A stretch of DNA of 64,000 nucleotides from Nostoc calcicola FACHB-3891 (GCF_014697355.1 NZ_JACJRQ010000006.1:1-64000), one strand, 5' to 3'; shown: positions 1-9,695, counted from the first letter of the stretch. Notes: generated from the letters alone by a model not told the origin. Numbers and translations are program-made.

Positions 1-1
1 A

Positions 2-100
2 ATATGGCGGTTTTCTACTCTTGATGCCAGGGTGAAACTGCAACATCTTTATCCAGTTTTTGAGGAGGAGGAATCCGTTAGTTCTAATGCAACATTTTAG
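2..100 (+). CDS. C-terminal end of an unidentified protein (cut by left edge)
   Basis: An open frame enters from the left edge and ends at a TAG at 98-100. It encodes about 32 residues finishing in an acidic, serine-rich tail (VFEEEESVSSNATF). No family can be assigned from so short a piece. The next gene runs on the opposite strand and ends at 235, so the two are convergent. The frame could also be chance. Confidence 0.35.
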   Translation: MWRFSTLDARVKLQHLYPVFEEEESVSSNATF

Positions 101-234
101 CTGTGTCAGTCCACTACAAATACCTACTTTTATTCAAAAATCAAATAGGAGTCCTATATGAGGCGGCCAATTAAGCTTTTGCCCATACGAATAGTGTGTG
201 AACTTGTGTTGAATTTAGAAGATATTATGTAGCT

Positions 235-1647
235 TTATTGATTAAGATAAACATGGCGCATTTCAAAGCGGCTCTGTTCCCAAAGTGGTTGCAAAACTTG
301 TTTAGCAGCATTTAACTGAGCTTGGGAGAAACTAATTTTTCCGTTTTCTATTATCCAGATAAAAGTCCGAGTTATTAAATCTACGTTGAAACTATTTTCA
401 TATTTACGATTATTTATTTTTGCTACTTGTTCATCTAAGCAATTCATAGCATATTTAAAATTCCAGTGTGTAGAATTACTAGGAATTTCTTCTTGTGAAT
501 TCTTCCATTTAATTTTCAGCAAATTTATCATAATATAGTCTATGCCTGTTATGGAAGAATCAGTATTTCGGATCGCATCTGTAAATACTCGATAATAATC
601 TTGCAAAAGTGAAGCAGCAATATTTTCCTTATAAATATGTAACCATGACTGGAGATCGCGAAGATAAGGTAATAAATCTCTAATATGATTTAGTTCTTTT
701 ATTTGCACACGTTCGCCTTGATAATTTATGATTTCAGCTAGTAATTCAGCTTCAGATAATTGAAATTTGTCTAAATAATAATTAATAACTTTAGGAATAT
801 ATTTTTCCAATAACCAATGCTTAGTATATCTAGCTGTCCAGGTTCCTCGTAGACCGATATTTTGCTGCCAAGAAGTGACTTTTCCTTTTTCAAGAGATTG
901 TAAATAAACATCGTTGATTTTATATAATATGTTAACTTTATAATTAGGTAGTAATGATAAATCACTATTAACTCTCGGCAAGATAAATGCATGATCGCGA
1001 ATTCCTCGACTCACTCGAATTGAGATATCTTCCTTATGAAATAAATGCCATTCTGATTTACCTTTACTATAATCAAATTCATCAGCAAATTGCTGCATTA
1101 ATTTCCATAGCTTTTCTCCTACAGAAAACAATATAAAACCTCGAATATTTGCAACATCTATAAATTCAAAATCCCAGGTTTCTAGAGAATTTTCAAATTC
1201 AATTATTGATTTTCTGTATTCTTGACAAACTGTATCAACACACAAACACAAATCTAATGTTTCTAATTCGGATAAAATAACTGTTATTTTGCCTAAATTT
1301 ACTTCAAAATAATTTCGATCTAGCTGTTTCATAAACTTACGACAACCCCAATCTGGTTGGCTGTTTAATCCAGTCATTAATTGACCCAAAATATCCTGAT
1401 GGCTTAAGGTAATTTTCAGACCTCTTAAAATGATGTTGCTGAAGTCTATTTCACAATTACCTTCTGCAAAAGCTTGGGGTAAATTACAGGCGATCGCTAC
1501 TTTCGGTTGCACAACAACCAAGCGGTTACCTTCTCGCTTAGTTAAAGGCTCAAAATTACATGTTTCTAAAATATCCTGTAAATCTGGGTGACGCCTTATA
1601 ATCTTTTCTATTAAATTATATTTAGGATTTATCCAAATATTACTCAT
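235..1647 (-). CDS. Hypothetical protein, 470 aa
   Basis: Uninterrupted 470-residue frame starting MSNIWINPKYNL. It has no signal peptide, clear membrane segment or metal-binding Cys/His cluster. The middle and C-terminal parts are mostly charged helix-like sequence. The N-terminal part contains VVVQPKVAIACNLPQAFAEG. I do not recognise the family. AT-rich codon use matches the neighbouring spacers. It stands alone between a convergent partial gene and a 590-base spacer, so context gives no hint. It may be a lineage-restricted gene. Confidence 0.75.
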   Translation of the reverse strand: MSNIWINPKYNLIEKIIRRHPDLQDILETCNFEPLTKREGNRLVVVQPKVAIACNLPQAFAEGNCEIDFSNIILRGLKITLSHQDILGQLMTGLNSQPDWGCRKFMKQLDRNYFEVNLGKITVILSELETLDLCLCVDTVCQEYRKSIIEFENSLETWDFEFIDVANIRGFILFSVGEKLWKLMQQFADEFDYSKGKSEWHLFHKEDISIRVSRGIRDHAFILPRVNSDLSLLPNYKVNILYKINDVYLQSLEKGKVTSWQQNIGLRGTWTARYTKHWLLEKYIPKVINYYLDKFQLSEAELLAEIINYQGERVQIKELNHIRDLLPYLRDLQSWLHIYKENIAASLLQDYYRVFTDAIRNTDSSITGIDYIMINLLKIKWKNSQEEIPSNSTHWNFKYAMNCLDEQVAKINNRKYENSFNVDLITRTFIWIIENGKISFSQAQLNAAKQVLQPLWEQSRFEMRHVYLNQ

Positions 1648-2234
1648 TTTATAAATTGTCTAATTTACTCTGGAGTGGACATGAAATAATCTACCTGCAT
1701 CTACAAATTTTTTACACCTTATTTTATTCGTATAATTAGCAATTTATCAAGCAATTTTAGATTAGATAGTAATTCTGAATACTTTACTAATAATTATCGA
1801 TTTCATCTTTATTAGGTTGCATGTGTAAACCTGATTCATTATATCTGTAAGTTTTCTGGAGAAATTACCGAAGATAAATAGGGTAGCACAGATAACTATG
1901 CTACCCTACAGTAGTTTATTCTACAAATTGCTATGGTGTAATACATTTATTCCAACAAAAAACCCTATTGTTAATCAACAGTAGGGCAAGTTAGTTAATT
2001 GTGTCGTTTTCTCAAGCTTGCTAATTCAGTAGAAATTTAAATTTTTAAAATTGTTAGATTTGATAGACAATATAATTTATCCCTTACATTTTTAAGTGAC
2101 TAGCTTCTGTTTACTTTTTTGGCTATATAGAGAGCTACACAATTAAAAGGCAGGATTCCGGATTATGGCAGGAATATTTTAAAAGCACCTTTCCATCAGA
2201 CATTGTGTTACTACCGTTCTAAATGTGGAAATAG
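1648..2234. other. Intergenic spacer with two hairpin-forming palindromes
   Basis: 587 bases without a convincing gene. A GGGTAGCA...TGCTACCC inverted repeat lies at about 1882-1907. It belongs to the same palindrome type seen near 17745 and 42692. A second imperfect palindrome (CCCTATTGTT...AACAGTAGGG) lies at about 1962-1985. Either could form a transcript-end hairpin, but neither has a clear T-tract. Confidence 0.5.
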
Positions 2235-2867
2235 CTAGATGTGTATTTCACCAAGGACTTTTGGCGCATGAACTTGCAAATTCATCTGCTGATGACGCAC
2301 AGTTAACCAAGGCTTACCTAAACCTATTCCAGAAAAAGGACTTTCAGTAGGGATTTCTAACTGAGAACCAATCAAACCCAACACAGACTCAAATTCAGCA
2401 GAGAATATCAGCAAATCATTACCCTTGGCGCTGAAAGTAGACGCGCCTAATCGTATAGGCCATGCCCAGCTTTGTCGATTATGGTTAATACTACACAGCT
2501 TCTGGTTTCCCTGATGCACAGTGGCACGTTCTCCTTGGAGAGTAAACTCAGCTAGTTCCTTCGGTAGTCCCCAAATTTCTCGACCACCAATCACAGAATC
2601 AGCATTATCTACATAAATGTGCGAAATCCAAGCGCCGATTTTGTTTTGGTAATGAACCAAAGCTGGGGCAATAATTAACTCATTGTACTCCAATACCGAG
2701 CCTGACCCGTAATTAGATAAATACACACTACCAAGGGTTTTACCAGGCCATACAGAAATAATTCCTAACTCTGAGGGAATTAAAGGGCGCACTTGGTCAA
2801 TACTCACCAAATGCAGAGTTTGAATAGCGTAGCCTTGAAGTGTCCAAGGTGCTTGAGGATAAGGCAT
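2235..2867 (-). CDS. Acetoacetate decarboxylase-like protein
   Basis: 210 residues resembling the acetoacetate decarboxylase (ADC) superfamily. The diagnostic segment is GGREIWGLPKELAEF (about residues 94-108), the conserved GxRExxGxPK core of that fold, after an N-terminal PWTLQGYAIQTLHLV strand region. Cyanobacterial members are short and uncharacterised, and bona fide decarboxylase activity needs a catalytic lysine environment that I cannot verify by eye. The substrate is therefore unknown. The start ATG at 2867 is the first in frame and the length fits the family. It sits upstream of, and transcribed away from, the dnaK terminator region. Confidence 0.7.
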   Translation of the reverse strand: MPYPQAPWTLQGYAIQTLHLVSIDQVRPLIPSELGIISVWPGKTLGSVYLSNYGSGSVLEYNELIIAPALVHYQNKIGAWISHIYVDNADSVIGGREIWGLPKELAEFTLQGERATVHQGNQKLCSINHNRQSWAWPIRLGASTFSAKGNDLLIFSAEFESVLGLIGSQLEIPTESPFSGIGLGKPWLTVRHQQMNLQVHAPKVLGEIHI

Positions 2868-3003
2868 AAGAAAGTTAGGAGTTGAGAGTTAAAAGTGAGG
2901 AGTTAAAAATAAAGTTTAAAGTTTCCAGTTAATAATTAGTAATATAGGAATCCGAAATTAAATATGAGTCCTATATTATTTCTAACTTTTAACTCCTAAC
3001 TTC

Positions 3004-3038
3004 TAAAAAAATCCCACCCAAGGAAAAGCTTGGATGGG
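3004..3038 (-). terminator. Rho-independent terminator of dnaK
   Basis: Read on the minus strand, a GC-rich stem (CCCATCCAAG / CTTGGGTGGG, one G-T pair, loop CTTTTC) is followed directly by seven T. It lies about 47 bases past the dnaK stop codon. Confidence 0.8.
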
Positions 3039-3084
3039 CAATGTGAGGTGGAACAAAATAATCTTCCCGAAATCAATCGGAGAA

Positions 3085-4986
3085 TTATTTGCTTTCTGTA
3101 AAATCAGCGTCAATTACATCATCACCGCTACCAGCGGAGGAGGAACTGCCATCTTGAGGTTCAGCGCCTGGTGCAGCACCGCCACCAGCTTGTTGATAGA
3201 TGTTGCTACCAACGGCGAATAGCGCTTGTTGCAATTCTGGGGTCAGCTTCTTGATTTGCTCATCGTCATCTTTAGCGATCGCTTCCCGCAGTTCTTTCAC
3301 CAAACCTTCGACTTTGGTCTTGTCAGCAGCGGGAACTTTATCGCCCAATTCTTGTAGCTGCTTCTCGGCTTGGTATGCCAAAGAGTCGGCTTGATTCTTG
3401 CGTTCAATTTTCTCACGCCGTTCTTTATCACTTGAGGCGTTTTGTTCAGCTTCTCTGACCATCCGATCGACGTCATTTTTATCCAAGGTGGAAGCACCAG
3501 TGATGCTGATGGACTGTTCTTTACCAGTGCCTTTGTCCTTGGCGGTGACGTTGAGGATACCGTTAGCGTCAATGTCGAACACGACTTCAATTTGGGGGAC
3601 GCCGCGTGGTGCAGGAGGAATGCCATCGAGGCGGAAGGTTCCCAAACTCTTGTTATCGTTAGAGAATTCGCGTTCGCCTTGGAGGACGTGAATTTCTACG
3701 TTGGTTTGACCATCCACAGCAGTGGAGAACACTTCAGATTTCTTGGTGGGAATTGTGGTGTTGCGGGGGATAATTTTGGTCATCACGCCGCCCAATGTTT
3801 CAACACCCAAAGAAAGCGGTGTCACATCTAACAGCAAGATGCCAGTAACATCACCAGCTAATACCCCTGCTTGAATGGCTGCGCCAACTGCCACAACTTC
3901 ATCGGGGTTAACGCTTTGGTTAGGGTCTCTACCCAATACCTGCTTGACAATCTGTTGCACTGCGGGAATGCGGGTGGAACCACCAACCAAGACCACTTCA
4001 TCGATATCGCTTTTGCTTAACTTGGCATCCCGGAGAGCGTTTTCCACAGGGATACGGCAGCGATCGATTAAGTCAGAGCAAAGTTCTTCAAATTTAGCGC
4101 GAGTCAGGGTTGTATCCAGGTGCTTAGGCCCGTCCTGAGTAGCGGTGATAAATGGCAGGTTGATTTCTGCTTGGGTGACGCTAGAAAGTTCAATTTTCGC
4201 TTTCTCTGCGGCTTCAGTCAAACGTTGTAAAGCTTGTTTGTCTTTGCGTAGATCGATGCCTTCGTCTTTCTTGAACTTTTCAGCTAAGAAGTCAACTATT
4301 TTTTTATCAAAGTCGTCACCACCAAGGTGGGTATCACCAGATGTGGCTAACACTTCAAAAACTCCATCGCCTACTTCCAGCACGGATACGTCGAAAGTAC
4401 CACCACCAAGGTCAAATACCAGAATTGTTTCGTTGCTCTTTTTATCAAACCCGTATGCTAGAGAAGCGGCTGTGGGTTCGTTGATAATCCGCAGAACTTC
4501 AATACCTGCAATTTTACCAGCGTCTTTTGTCGCTTGCCGTTGGGAGTCATTGAAGTATGCCGGGACTGTGATTACTGCTTGGGTTACAGTTTCACCCAGG
4601 TATTTGCTAGCGTCTTCAACCAGTTTGCGGAGAACTTGTGCAGAAATTTCTTCAGGAGCAAATTGTTTACCAGCCCCTGGAGAGTCTAGCTTGACATTGC
4701 CGCCGCTACCGAGGACTTTGTAAGAAACTTCAGTAGTCTCCTTCGTAACTTCATCAAAGCGGCGTCCGATAAAGCGCTTGACAGAGTAAAACGTATTTTC
4801 GGGGTTCATCACCGCTTGGCGCTTAGCGATTTGACCGACCAAGCGATCGCCATTTTTGGCAAATGCAACTACTGATGGTGTTGTCCGAAAACCTTCCGCA
4901 TTAGCAATAACAGTGGGTTTACCACCTTCCATCACTGCCACGCAGGAGTTCGTTGTACCTAAGTCAATTCCAACTACTTTTGCCAT
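3085..4986 (-). CDS. dnaK: Molecular chaperone DnaK (Hsp70), DnaK2 type
   Basis: 633-residue Hsp70. The N-terminus [18 protein letters not shown] is phosphate-binding loop 1, [19 protein letters not shown] and [19 protein letters not shown] are the actin-fold signatures, and [14 protein letters not shown] is the adenosine motif. The substrate-binding domain begins near [13 protein letters not shown]. The tail [15 protein letters not shown] is the conserved cyanobacterial DnaK2 ending that contacts co-chaperones. It is an ATP-driven cytosolic folding chaperone working with DnaJ and GrpE, neither of which is adjacent. The gene is monocistronic and followed by a strong intrinsic terminator. I see no CIRCE element (TTAGCACTC-N9-GAGTGCTAA) upstream, so HrcA control is not indicated. 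Confidence 0.97.
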   Translation of the reverse strand: MAKVVGIDLGTTNSCVAVMEGGKPTVIANAEGFRTTPSVVAFAKNGDRLVGQIAKRQAVMNPENTFYSVKRFIGRRFDEVTKETTEVSYKVLGSGGNVKLDSPGAGKQFAPEEISAQVLRKLVEDASKYLGETVTQAVITVPAYFNDSQRQATKDAGKIAGIEVLRIINEPTAASLAYGFDKKSNETILVFDLGGGTFDVSVLEVGDGVFEVLATSGDTHLGGDDFDKKIVDFLAEKFKKDEGIDLRKDKQALQRLTEAAEKAKIELSSVTQAEINLPFITATQDGPKHLDTTLTRAKFEELCSDLIDRCRIPVENALRDAKLSKSDIDEVVLVGGSTRIPAVQQIVKQVLGRDPNQSVNPDEVVAVGAAIQAGVLAGDVTGILLLDVTPLSLGVETLGGVMTKIIPRNTTIPTKKSEVFSTAVDGQTNVEIHVLQGEREFSNDNKSLGTFRLDGIPPAPRGVPQIEVVFDIDANGILNVTAKDKGTGKEQSISITGASTLDKNDVDRMVREAEQNASSDKERREKIERKNQADSLAYQAEKQLQELGDKVPAADKTKVEGLVKELREAIAKDDDEQIKKLTPELQQALFAVGSNIYQQAGGGAAPGAEPQDGSSSSAGSGDDVIDADFTESK

Positions 4987-5496
4987 TTTAGGTGCTGGCT
5001 CCGTATAACTACAAATGAATGAATGAGAATATAAAGGACTAAATTTTGAACCAACAGGGTCAATAAATCAGCCAGTTCAGCATTTATACCTTAGTTTGGC
5101 TTTCTCTGGGGTAAAAACTCCAGACTATGCTGATATATATATTGAGAGCTTCAGTGCTTGCCAGTCCATGAGGGGTGGCTTACCGAACCTTGGTTGGGAC
5201 GGTTAAACTAACTCAATAGTTTTTCTAAGTTGATTCATGGATTGATTTGCTTTCACTTTGTCTAATGTATGAGAATTAATACTTTCAGTAATTAGGGTGA
5301 ACCGTAACGTCTGAGTGGTGTTTGCCGTCTTTAGAGGTAACAAATTATGGATGTCGTTGGGGATTGGGCATTGGGCATGGGGACTGGGGAAAGGGTAAGG
5401 GGTAAGGGGGAAAGGTTAAATTTATCCCTTTACCCTTTACCCTTTAACCTTTTCCCTTTAACCTTTTCCCCATCCCCCTCATCCCCCCATCCCCAC
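4987..5496. other. dnaK upstream region followed by heptamer repeats
   Basis: 510 bases. The dnaK-proximal part (4987-5340) should hold its promoter but I cannot place one with confidence. From about 5366 to 5496 it is low-complexity sequence built from GGGGTAA/CCCTTTA-type heptamers in both orientations, plus CCCCCAT runs. The apparent open frame across it is an artefact of the repeats. Confidence 0.6.
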
Positions 5497-6318
5497 TCAC
5501 CCAAGCCCAGAAAAAAGACTTTCCCAGTCAATTACAGGGGGTCTTTGTCCCTTATTGACTATTTCAAAAATTTTCTTGGAAGTACTTGGGTAAGAAAGAC
5601 ATTCTACACAAGCGTTGGCTACGTCAATCCGGCTGGCATCACCTAAAAGCGTATCCCCTGTGCCAAGTACCACACCGTATTTCCCTCCTGTTTTTGCCTT
5701 CAGGAGGGTATTGAGGTCGTATGAAGTGTAAGGCCCGTCAATGAGGCGTCCTGGGCGGATAATAGTGTAGGGTAATCCTGAATTGGCGATCGCTTCCTCA
5801 CCCTTCTGTTTGGCATCCAAGACGCCGAATGCATTGAGAACGCTAAAAGGAAACCGATCTTTCCGAAGAATTCCGCAGGAAGAAACGAAAACGAATCGCT
5901 GCAAATTTTGAGGTGCTGCTGCTACAAGGTTGGTGACTCCTTGGGCATCGATTTTTGCTGGACTATTCTTTGCTTTTGCTTGACTAGATTCGGGGTTGAG
6001 AAAAGTTAAACCCCATTCAATCAAGTTCGGGGATTGCTCAAACTCCCATCTGGCAGAGGGAAAGGCAGTGGTTCCGGTGCAACATATAATGTGGCTGACA
6101 TTTGACGTTGCGGCTCTTAGTGTAGCTGGCTGGCGGGTATCACCAACGATAATTTCCACTTGCTGATTAAACATTTGTTGAGCTTTTGCGGCATTGCGTG
6201 TCAGAACACGAACCCTAAAGCCCTTTTCCAGCAGTTTGCCTACCACTAGTTGCCCTACTCCGCCAGTAGCACCAGCAACTAGCACCAAATCCTCAACTGA
6301 CGCTTCCAGAGAAGTCAT
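5497..6318 (-). CDS. NAD(P)-binding SDR family protein (NmrA-like, atypical)
   Basis: 273 residues. VLVAGATGGVGQLVVGKLLEKG (residues about 12-33) is the GxxGxxG nucleotide-binding loop of atypical short-chain dehydrogenases. RVRVLTRN follows the second strand and selects the cofactor phosphate. RFVFVSSCG and PYTIIRPGRLIDGP are typical of the NmrA/Ycf39/TIC62-like group. These proteins commonly lack the classical YxxxK catalytic pair, as here, and may act as redox sensors or assembly factors. The gene stands alone. The C-terminus ends in the repeat-rich spacer 5366-5496. Confidence 0.8.
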   Translation of the reverse strand: MTSLEASVEDLVLVAGATGGVGQLVVGKLLEKGFRVRVLTRNAAKAQQMFNQQVEIIVGDTRQPATLRAATSNVSHIICCTGTTAFPSARWEFEQSPNLIEWGLTFLNPESSQAKAKNSPAKIDAQGVTNLVAAAPQNLQRFVFVSSCGILRKDRFPFSVLNAFGVLDAKQKGEEAIANSGLPYTIIRPGRLIDGPYTSYDLNTLLKAKTGGKYGVVLGTGDTLLGDASRIDVANACVECLSYPSTSKKIFEIVNKGQRPPVIDWESLFSGLG

Positions 6319-6564
6319 AAAGTGTTCTTGAGATAGTTTATTGCTAATCTAACGTGAGCAACGGGAGCGTGGTTTTAGTCGATAATCCTACGTCTCATGA
6401 TTCCCATATTGGAATGTTCTGCTTTAATGTGCTGCTGCAAGCTAAAACATTTACAAAAACTTTAAAGCAAAATCAGTACCTTTGCTGTATCAGTCTTTAG
6501 GATCTAAAAAGTAAAAATGAAGTAACAAATTTTCTTCTATACAATCACTCAAGCAGTATTTTTT

Positions 6565-6951
6565 ATGAAATTTTCGTCTAAAGTTTTGGCAGTTTTGACT
6601 AGTTCTTTGGGTTTATTTTCAATCAATTTTACTGTTTCTCTACCTGCTCAAGCTTCAGTTGTATGTGAACCTGGGACAATTAGTAATTATCAAAATGCTT
6701 CGTTGGCAAGTTGTATTCTTGCCCAAGATATGACCGTGCAGGTTTACAGCCCCAGTTCCGGGTCATCTAATTTTTATTGCCAAGCCCAAAAATCTATATC
6801 TTTTGATGACAAAGCACAGTTTAAGAGTTGCCAGCTTTCGCAGGAAATCCAAGTTATAAAAGGTAACTCAATTGAAACATGTCCAGCAGAATATAAAGTA
6901 TACGTTTCAGTTTCAACTAATGGTATTCAATCCATTAGTTGTAGTCCCTAA
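6565..6951 (+). CDS. Small secreted Cys-containing protein, unknown
   Basis: 128 residues with a clear Sec signal peptide (MKFSSKVLAVLTSSLGLFSINFTVSLPAQAS, cut after PAQA). The mature part is about 97 residues with six cysteines, suggesting disulphides in the periplasm or outside the cell. Short repeated segments (SCILAQDMTVQVYS and SCQLSQEIQVIKG) indicate two copies of a beta motif. I do not recognise a family. It is flanked on both sides by spacers and appears monocistronic. Confidence 0.65.
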   Translation: MKFSSKVLAVLTSSLGLFSINFTVSLPAQASVVCEPGTISNYQNASLASCILAQDMTVQVYSPSSGSSNFYCQAQKSISFDDKAQFKSCQLSQEIQVIKGNSIETCPAEYKVYVSVSTNGIQSISCSP

Positions 6952-7040
6952 AGCAAAATAGGGTCATCCTGGTCGGGTAGCAGGCGCTTGAGTAACCTCT
7001 CACCTATGCTTTGATACTCTGTTTGAGGTATTGAGCCGAG

Positions 7041-7172
7041 ATGCCCGATCGCTCTCAAAGCGGAAATTCCACCCAAATTGTTCGGTTCTACCACTGTCAC
7101 CTGTACACAAATGGCTATAACCTCTTAGGTAGTAGTGAGGTGTCTACCCTAGACGCTGTTAGTCGCTCTTGA
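7041..7172 (+). CDS. Possible small ORF, 43 aa
   Basis: ATG at 7041 to TGA at 7170-7172 encodes MPDRSQSGNSTQIVRFYHCH and 23 more residues. It lies in the same frame as the histidine kinase that starts at 7191, separated from it by two stop codons. The ribosome-binding site is weak. It could be a leader peptide, a remnant of a longer kinase N-terminus, or chance. Confidence 0.25.
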   Translation: MPDRSQSGNSTQIVRFYHCHLYTNGYNLLGSSEVSTLDAVSRS

Positions 7173-7190
7173 ATTAAGGGGTGAAAAGTT

Positions 7191-8639
7191 GTGTACCAAT
7201 GGATATTGCCAAGTCTATGCGAAATCTTGGCACAAAATCAATCAAGTGTAGCTGAATCTTCACCAGCTAAAGCAGAGCGGCAGTGGCGTGTCAGCCTTGC
7301 AGCAACAGAACACTTACTATTAAATACTTTAGCAACTGTTTCAGGTGACACGACCCAAGGATTAGTTTTAGCTGCACCAGCACCTTTATTTAGTCACCCA
7401 AAACTGACTCAAAGCTTACAGACAGTAACTTTTACAGGAAAACGATTTAATCCCTTGGCGTTGATGCCATTTCAGATGCCAGATGCGATCGCACCTGAAG
7501 ATTATGAAGTCGCTCCCCATGAATCGGTACTTCCTTTACTACCCGCCGATCCGCTGGGCGCAGAACAGTTTTGTTTAGTTTTTACAGATAAATTTACATT
7601 AGTACTAGTTTTAGCTACACACAATAACGGTAAAAAAACCTTTTCATTTTCTTTTGAACCAGAAGTAGTGCAGCAAGCTTGGCGATCGCTAGGAGCGCGG
7701 GTAATGCTAACTAATTCAGAATTTTTTAGCCAACTGGATGAATTAGTACAACAGTATTCTCCAGTAGAACCAGATTACCGCATGGTGGTTCAGTTTAGCC
7801 AGCTGTTACTTCAGGAATTAACACAAACAGAAGAAACTAGGGACTGTTTACCAGGTAATGGGAATAAGGAAGACAAAGAAAATAACCCATGCCCCATGCC
7901 CAATCCCGATGTCGAATTACTCCAGGCCTTTGCCCACGAAGTTCGTACACCTTTGACAACTATTCGCACCATGACGCGCCTATTGTTGAAGCGGCGAGAC
8001 TTAGCCCCCAGTGTCATCAATCGCTTAGAAATTATCGATCGCGAGTGTAGTGAGCAAATTGACCGCATGGAGTTACTGTTTAAAGCAGCAGAATTGGAAA
8101 CTTCTGCCCCAGTAAAATCCTCAAAAACTCAACTCACGCCGATGTCTTTAGATCGAGTGTTGCAACAAAGTATTCCCCGTTGGGAACAAGCAGCACAGCG
8201 GCGGAACTTAACTTTAAATGTTGTTTTACCCCAACAATTGCCAACTGTGGTCAGTAATCCCAGTATGCTGGATCGGGTACTCACGGGTTTGATCGAGAAT
8301 TTTACTCGCAGTTTACCTTCTGGTAGCCACATTCAAGTACAAGTTATTCCCGCTGGAGATCAATTGAAGTTGCAATTATCGCCCCAATTCTTGTGCAAAG
8401 ATACAAATAAATTTGCTACACCAGCAACGCCGCCAATTCGCAAAGCCCTTGGTCAACTGCTGATGTTCCAACCGGAAACAGGTACTATTAGTTTGAATAT
8501 GGCTGCAACCAAGCATTTGTTTCAGGCGATCGGCGGCAAACTGATTGTTCGTCAGCGTCCACACTATGGGGAAGTATTGACGATTTTCCTCCCCTTGGAA
8601 GTTAGCAGCAATCAGCAAAAATTAGGCATTAAAAGTTAG
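7191..8639 (+). CDS. Sensor histidine kinase-like protein with degenerate ATPase domain
   Basis: 482 residues starting at GTG, with an AAGGGG ribosome-binding site nine bases upstream. The N-terminal half is a soluble sensory region of unknown type. The HisKA helix is clear (AFAHEVRTPLTTIRTMTRLL, phospho-acceptor His near residue 246). The HATPase part keeps a weak N-box (LDRVLTGLIENFTRS) but the DxGxG loop is replaced by LQLSPQF, and only a partial GGKLIV element remains. It may bind ATP poorly or act as a phosphotransfer or scaffold partner. No response regulator is adjacent, so its target is unknown. Confidence 0.75.
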   Translation: MYQWILPSLCEILAQNQSSVAESSPAKAERQWRVSLAATEHLLLNTLATVSGDTTQGLVLAAPAPLFSHPKLTQSLQTVTFTGKRFNPLALMPFQMPDAIAPEDYEVAPHESVLPLLPADPLGAEQFCLVFTDKFTLVLVLATHNNGKKTFSFSFEPEVVQQAWRSLGARVMLTNSEFFSQLDELVQQYSPVEPDYRMVVQFSQLLLQELTQTEETRDCLPGNGNKEDKENNPCPMPNPDVELLQAFAHEVRTPLTTIRTMTRLLLKRRDLAPSVINRLEIIDRECSEQIDRMELLFKAAELETSAPVKSSKTQLTPMSLDRVLQQSIPRWEQAAQRRNLTLNVVLPQQLPTVVSNPSMLDRVLTGLIENFTRSLPSGSHIQVQVIPAGDQLKLQLSPQFLCKDTNKFATPATPPIRKALGQLLMFQPETGTISLNMAATKHLFQAIGGKLIVRQRPHYGEVLTIFLPLEVSSNQQKLGIKS

Positions 8640-8865
8640 GAACAAAGGCACAGAGAATCTCCCTTTGGTGAAATAATTTTGGATTTTAGATTTTAGATTT
8701 TAGATTTACAAAAGACGCTCATATTACAAGTTGCTATCTTGAGATATGAGGTTGCCCAGTTGTTCTCTTCACTAATTTGCCATTTGTAAAAATCGATGGC
8801 AAAAATGTATATAAATTCTGCTTCAGAGTCAACTATATATTTTTGCGAAAATCAAAACGAAAATT

Positions 8866-9537
8866 ATGGCAATTTTTGAAGTTATTGAACGAGAAAGTTT
8901 ACGTTTAGTTAAGGTAACTTTGCAAAACGAAACAGTACGAACTGAATCTGGTGCTATGTACTATATACGTGGCAACATTCAAATGGAATCTAAAGCACCT
9001 TCAGCAGGTGGGTTTTTAAAATCGTTAGCCACGGGAGAAAACATTTTCCGTCCTACATATACAGGCACTGGTGAATTATATTTAGAGCCTTCTTTATCGG
9101 GCTATCACATTTTAGAATTAGACGGTAGTGAATGGATTTTAGATAGTGGCGCTTATTGGGCTAGTGATGGCAATGTAGAAGTAGGAGTTGAACGAAACAA
9201 ATTAGCGTCAGGCTTACTTGGTGGCGAGGGCTTGTTTCAAACAAAAGTCAAAGGTAGGGGTACAGTGGTGATGGTAGCACAAGGCCCTGTAGAAGTAATT
9301 AATTTACGAAATGACCGATTAGTTGTTGATGGAAATTTTGCGATCGCTCGCACAAGCAGTTTAAATTATCGCGTTGAAAAAGCTACCAAATCTTTTTTAG
9401 GTTCCATGACTTCTGGTGAGTTTCTTGTCAATACTTTTGAAGGAACTGGTACTGTATTACTGGCTGCTGTACCTTATTGGCAAGTCATGATGCTCCGCCA
9501 AATTGTCGCCGCCTTTCCAAAACCTTCTAGTAAATAA
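8866..9537 (+). CDS. AIM24 family protein
   Basis: 223 residues matching the AIM24/TIGR00266 family of beta-rich proteins. Features are an N-terminal FEVIERESLRLVKVTL, the conserved SGAMYYIRGNIQME segment and repeated glycine-rich strands (GTGELYLEP, GRGTVVMVAQGPVEV, GTGTVLLAAVPY). The family is widespread in bacteria and includes a yeast mitochondrial inner-membrane organising protein. The bacterial role is not established. There is no signal peptide and the gene is monocistronic. Spacers rich in GATTTTAGA and GAATTCAGA heptamers lie on either side. Confidence 0.85.
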   Translation: MAIFEVIERESLRLVKVTLQNETVRTESGAMYYIRGNIQMESKAPSAGGFLKSLATGENIFRPTYTGTGELYLEPSLSGYHILELDGSEWILDSGAYWASDGNVEVGVERNKLASGLLGGEGLFQTKVKGRGTVVMVAQGPVEVINLRNDRLVVDGNFAIARTSSLNYRVEKATKSFLGSMTSGEFLVNTFEGTGTVLLAAVPYWQVMMLRQIVAAFPKPSSK

Positions 9538-9588
9538 ATAGAATTCAGAATTCAGAATTCAGAAGTCAGAATTCTGAATTTAGAAGTC

Positions 9589-9695
9589 ATATCATGTCCG
9601 CCTAATGACTTATTAAAACCCAAGAACCCCTCCCCCGCTTGCGGGGTGGGGTTAAGTGACTGTGGGAATCATAACTAATTAGGCGGACATGATAT
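9589..9695. mobile_element. MITE-like element, 107 bp, 18-bp perfect terminal inverted repeats
   Basis: ATATCATGTCCGCCTAAT at 9589-9606 is repeated in inverse orientation at 9678-9695. The centre is itself a CCCCTCCCCCGC/GCGGGGTGGGG palindrome. There is no coding capacity. It lies between the AIM24 gene and the convergent kinase gene. This is the structure of a non-autonomous, transposase-mobilised element. Confidence 0.7.

Noticed and set aside
2520-2545. TGGCACG followed by TTGG on the plus strand
   Set aside because: Spacing is two bases too long, no GC, and it lies inside a gene on the other strand.
4987-5340. CIRCE or heat-shock operator upstream of dnaK
   Set aside because: No TTAGCACTC-N9-GAGTGCTAA or similar inverted repeat seen.
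5347-5646. 99-codon plus-strand frame
   Set aside because: Its first half is GGGGTAA/CCCTTTA heptamer sequence and its second half lies antisense to the SDR gene.
6952-7190. Structured RNA gene (tRNA, 6S, SRP or RNase P) in the spacer before the kinase
   Set aside because: GC content is raised but none of the conserved motifs of these RNAs could be found.
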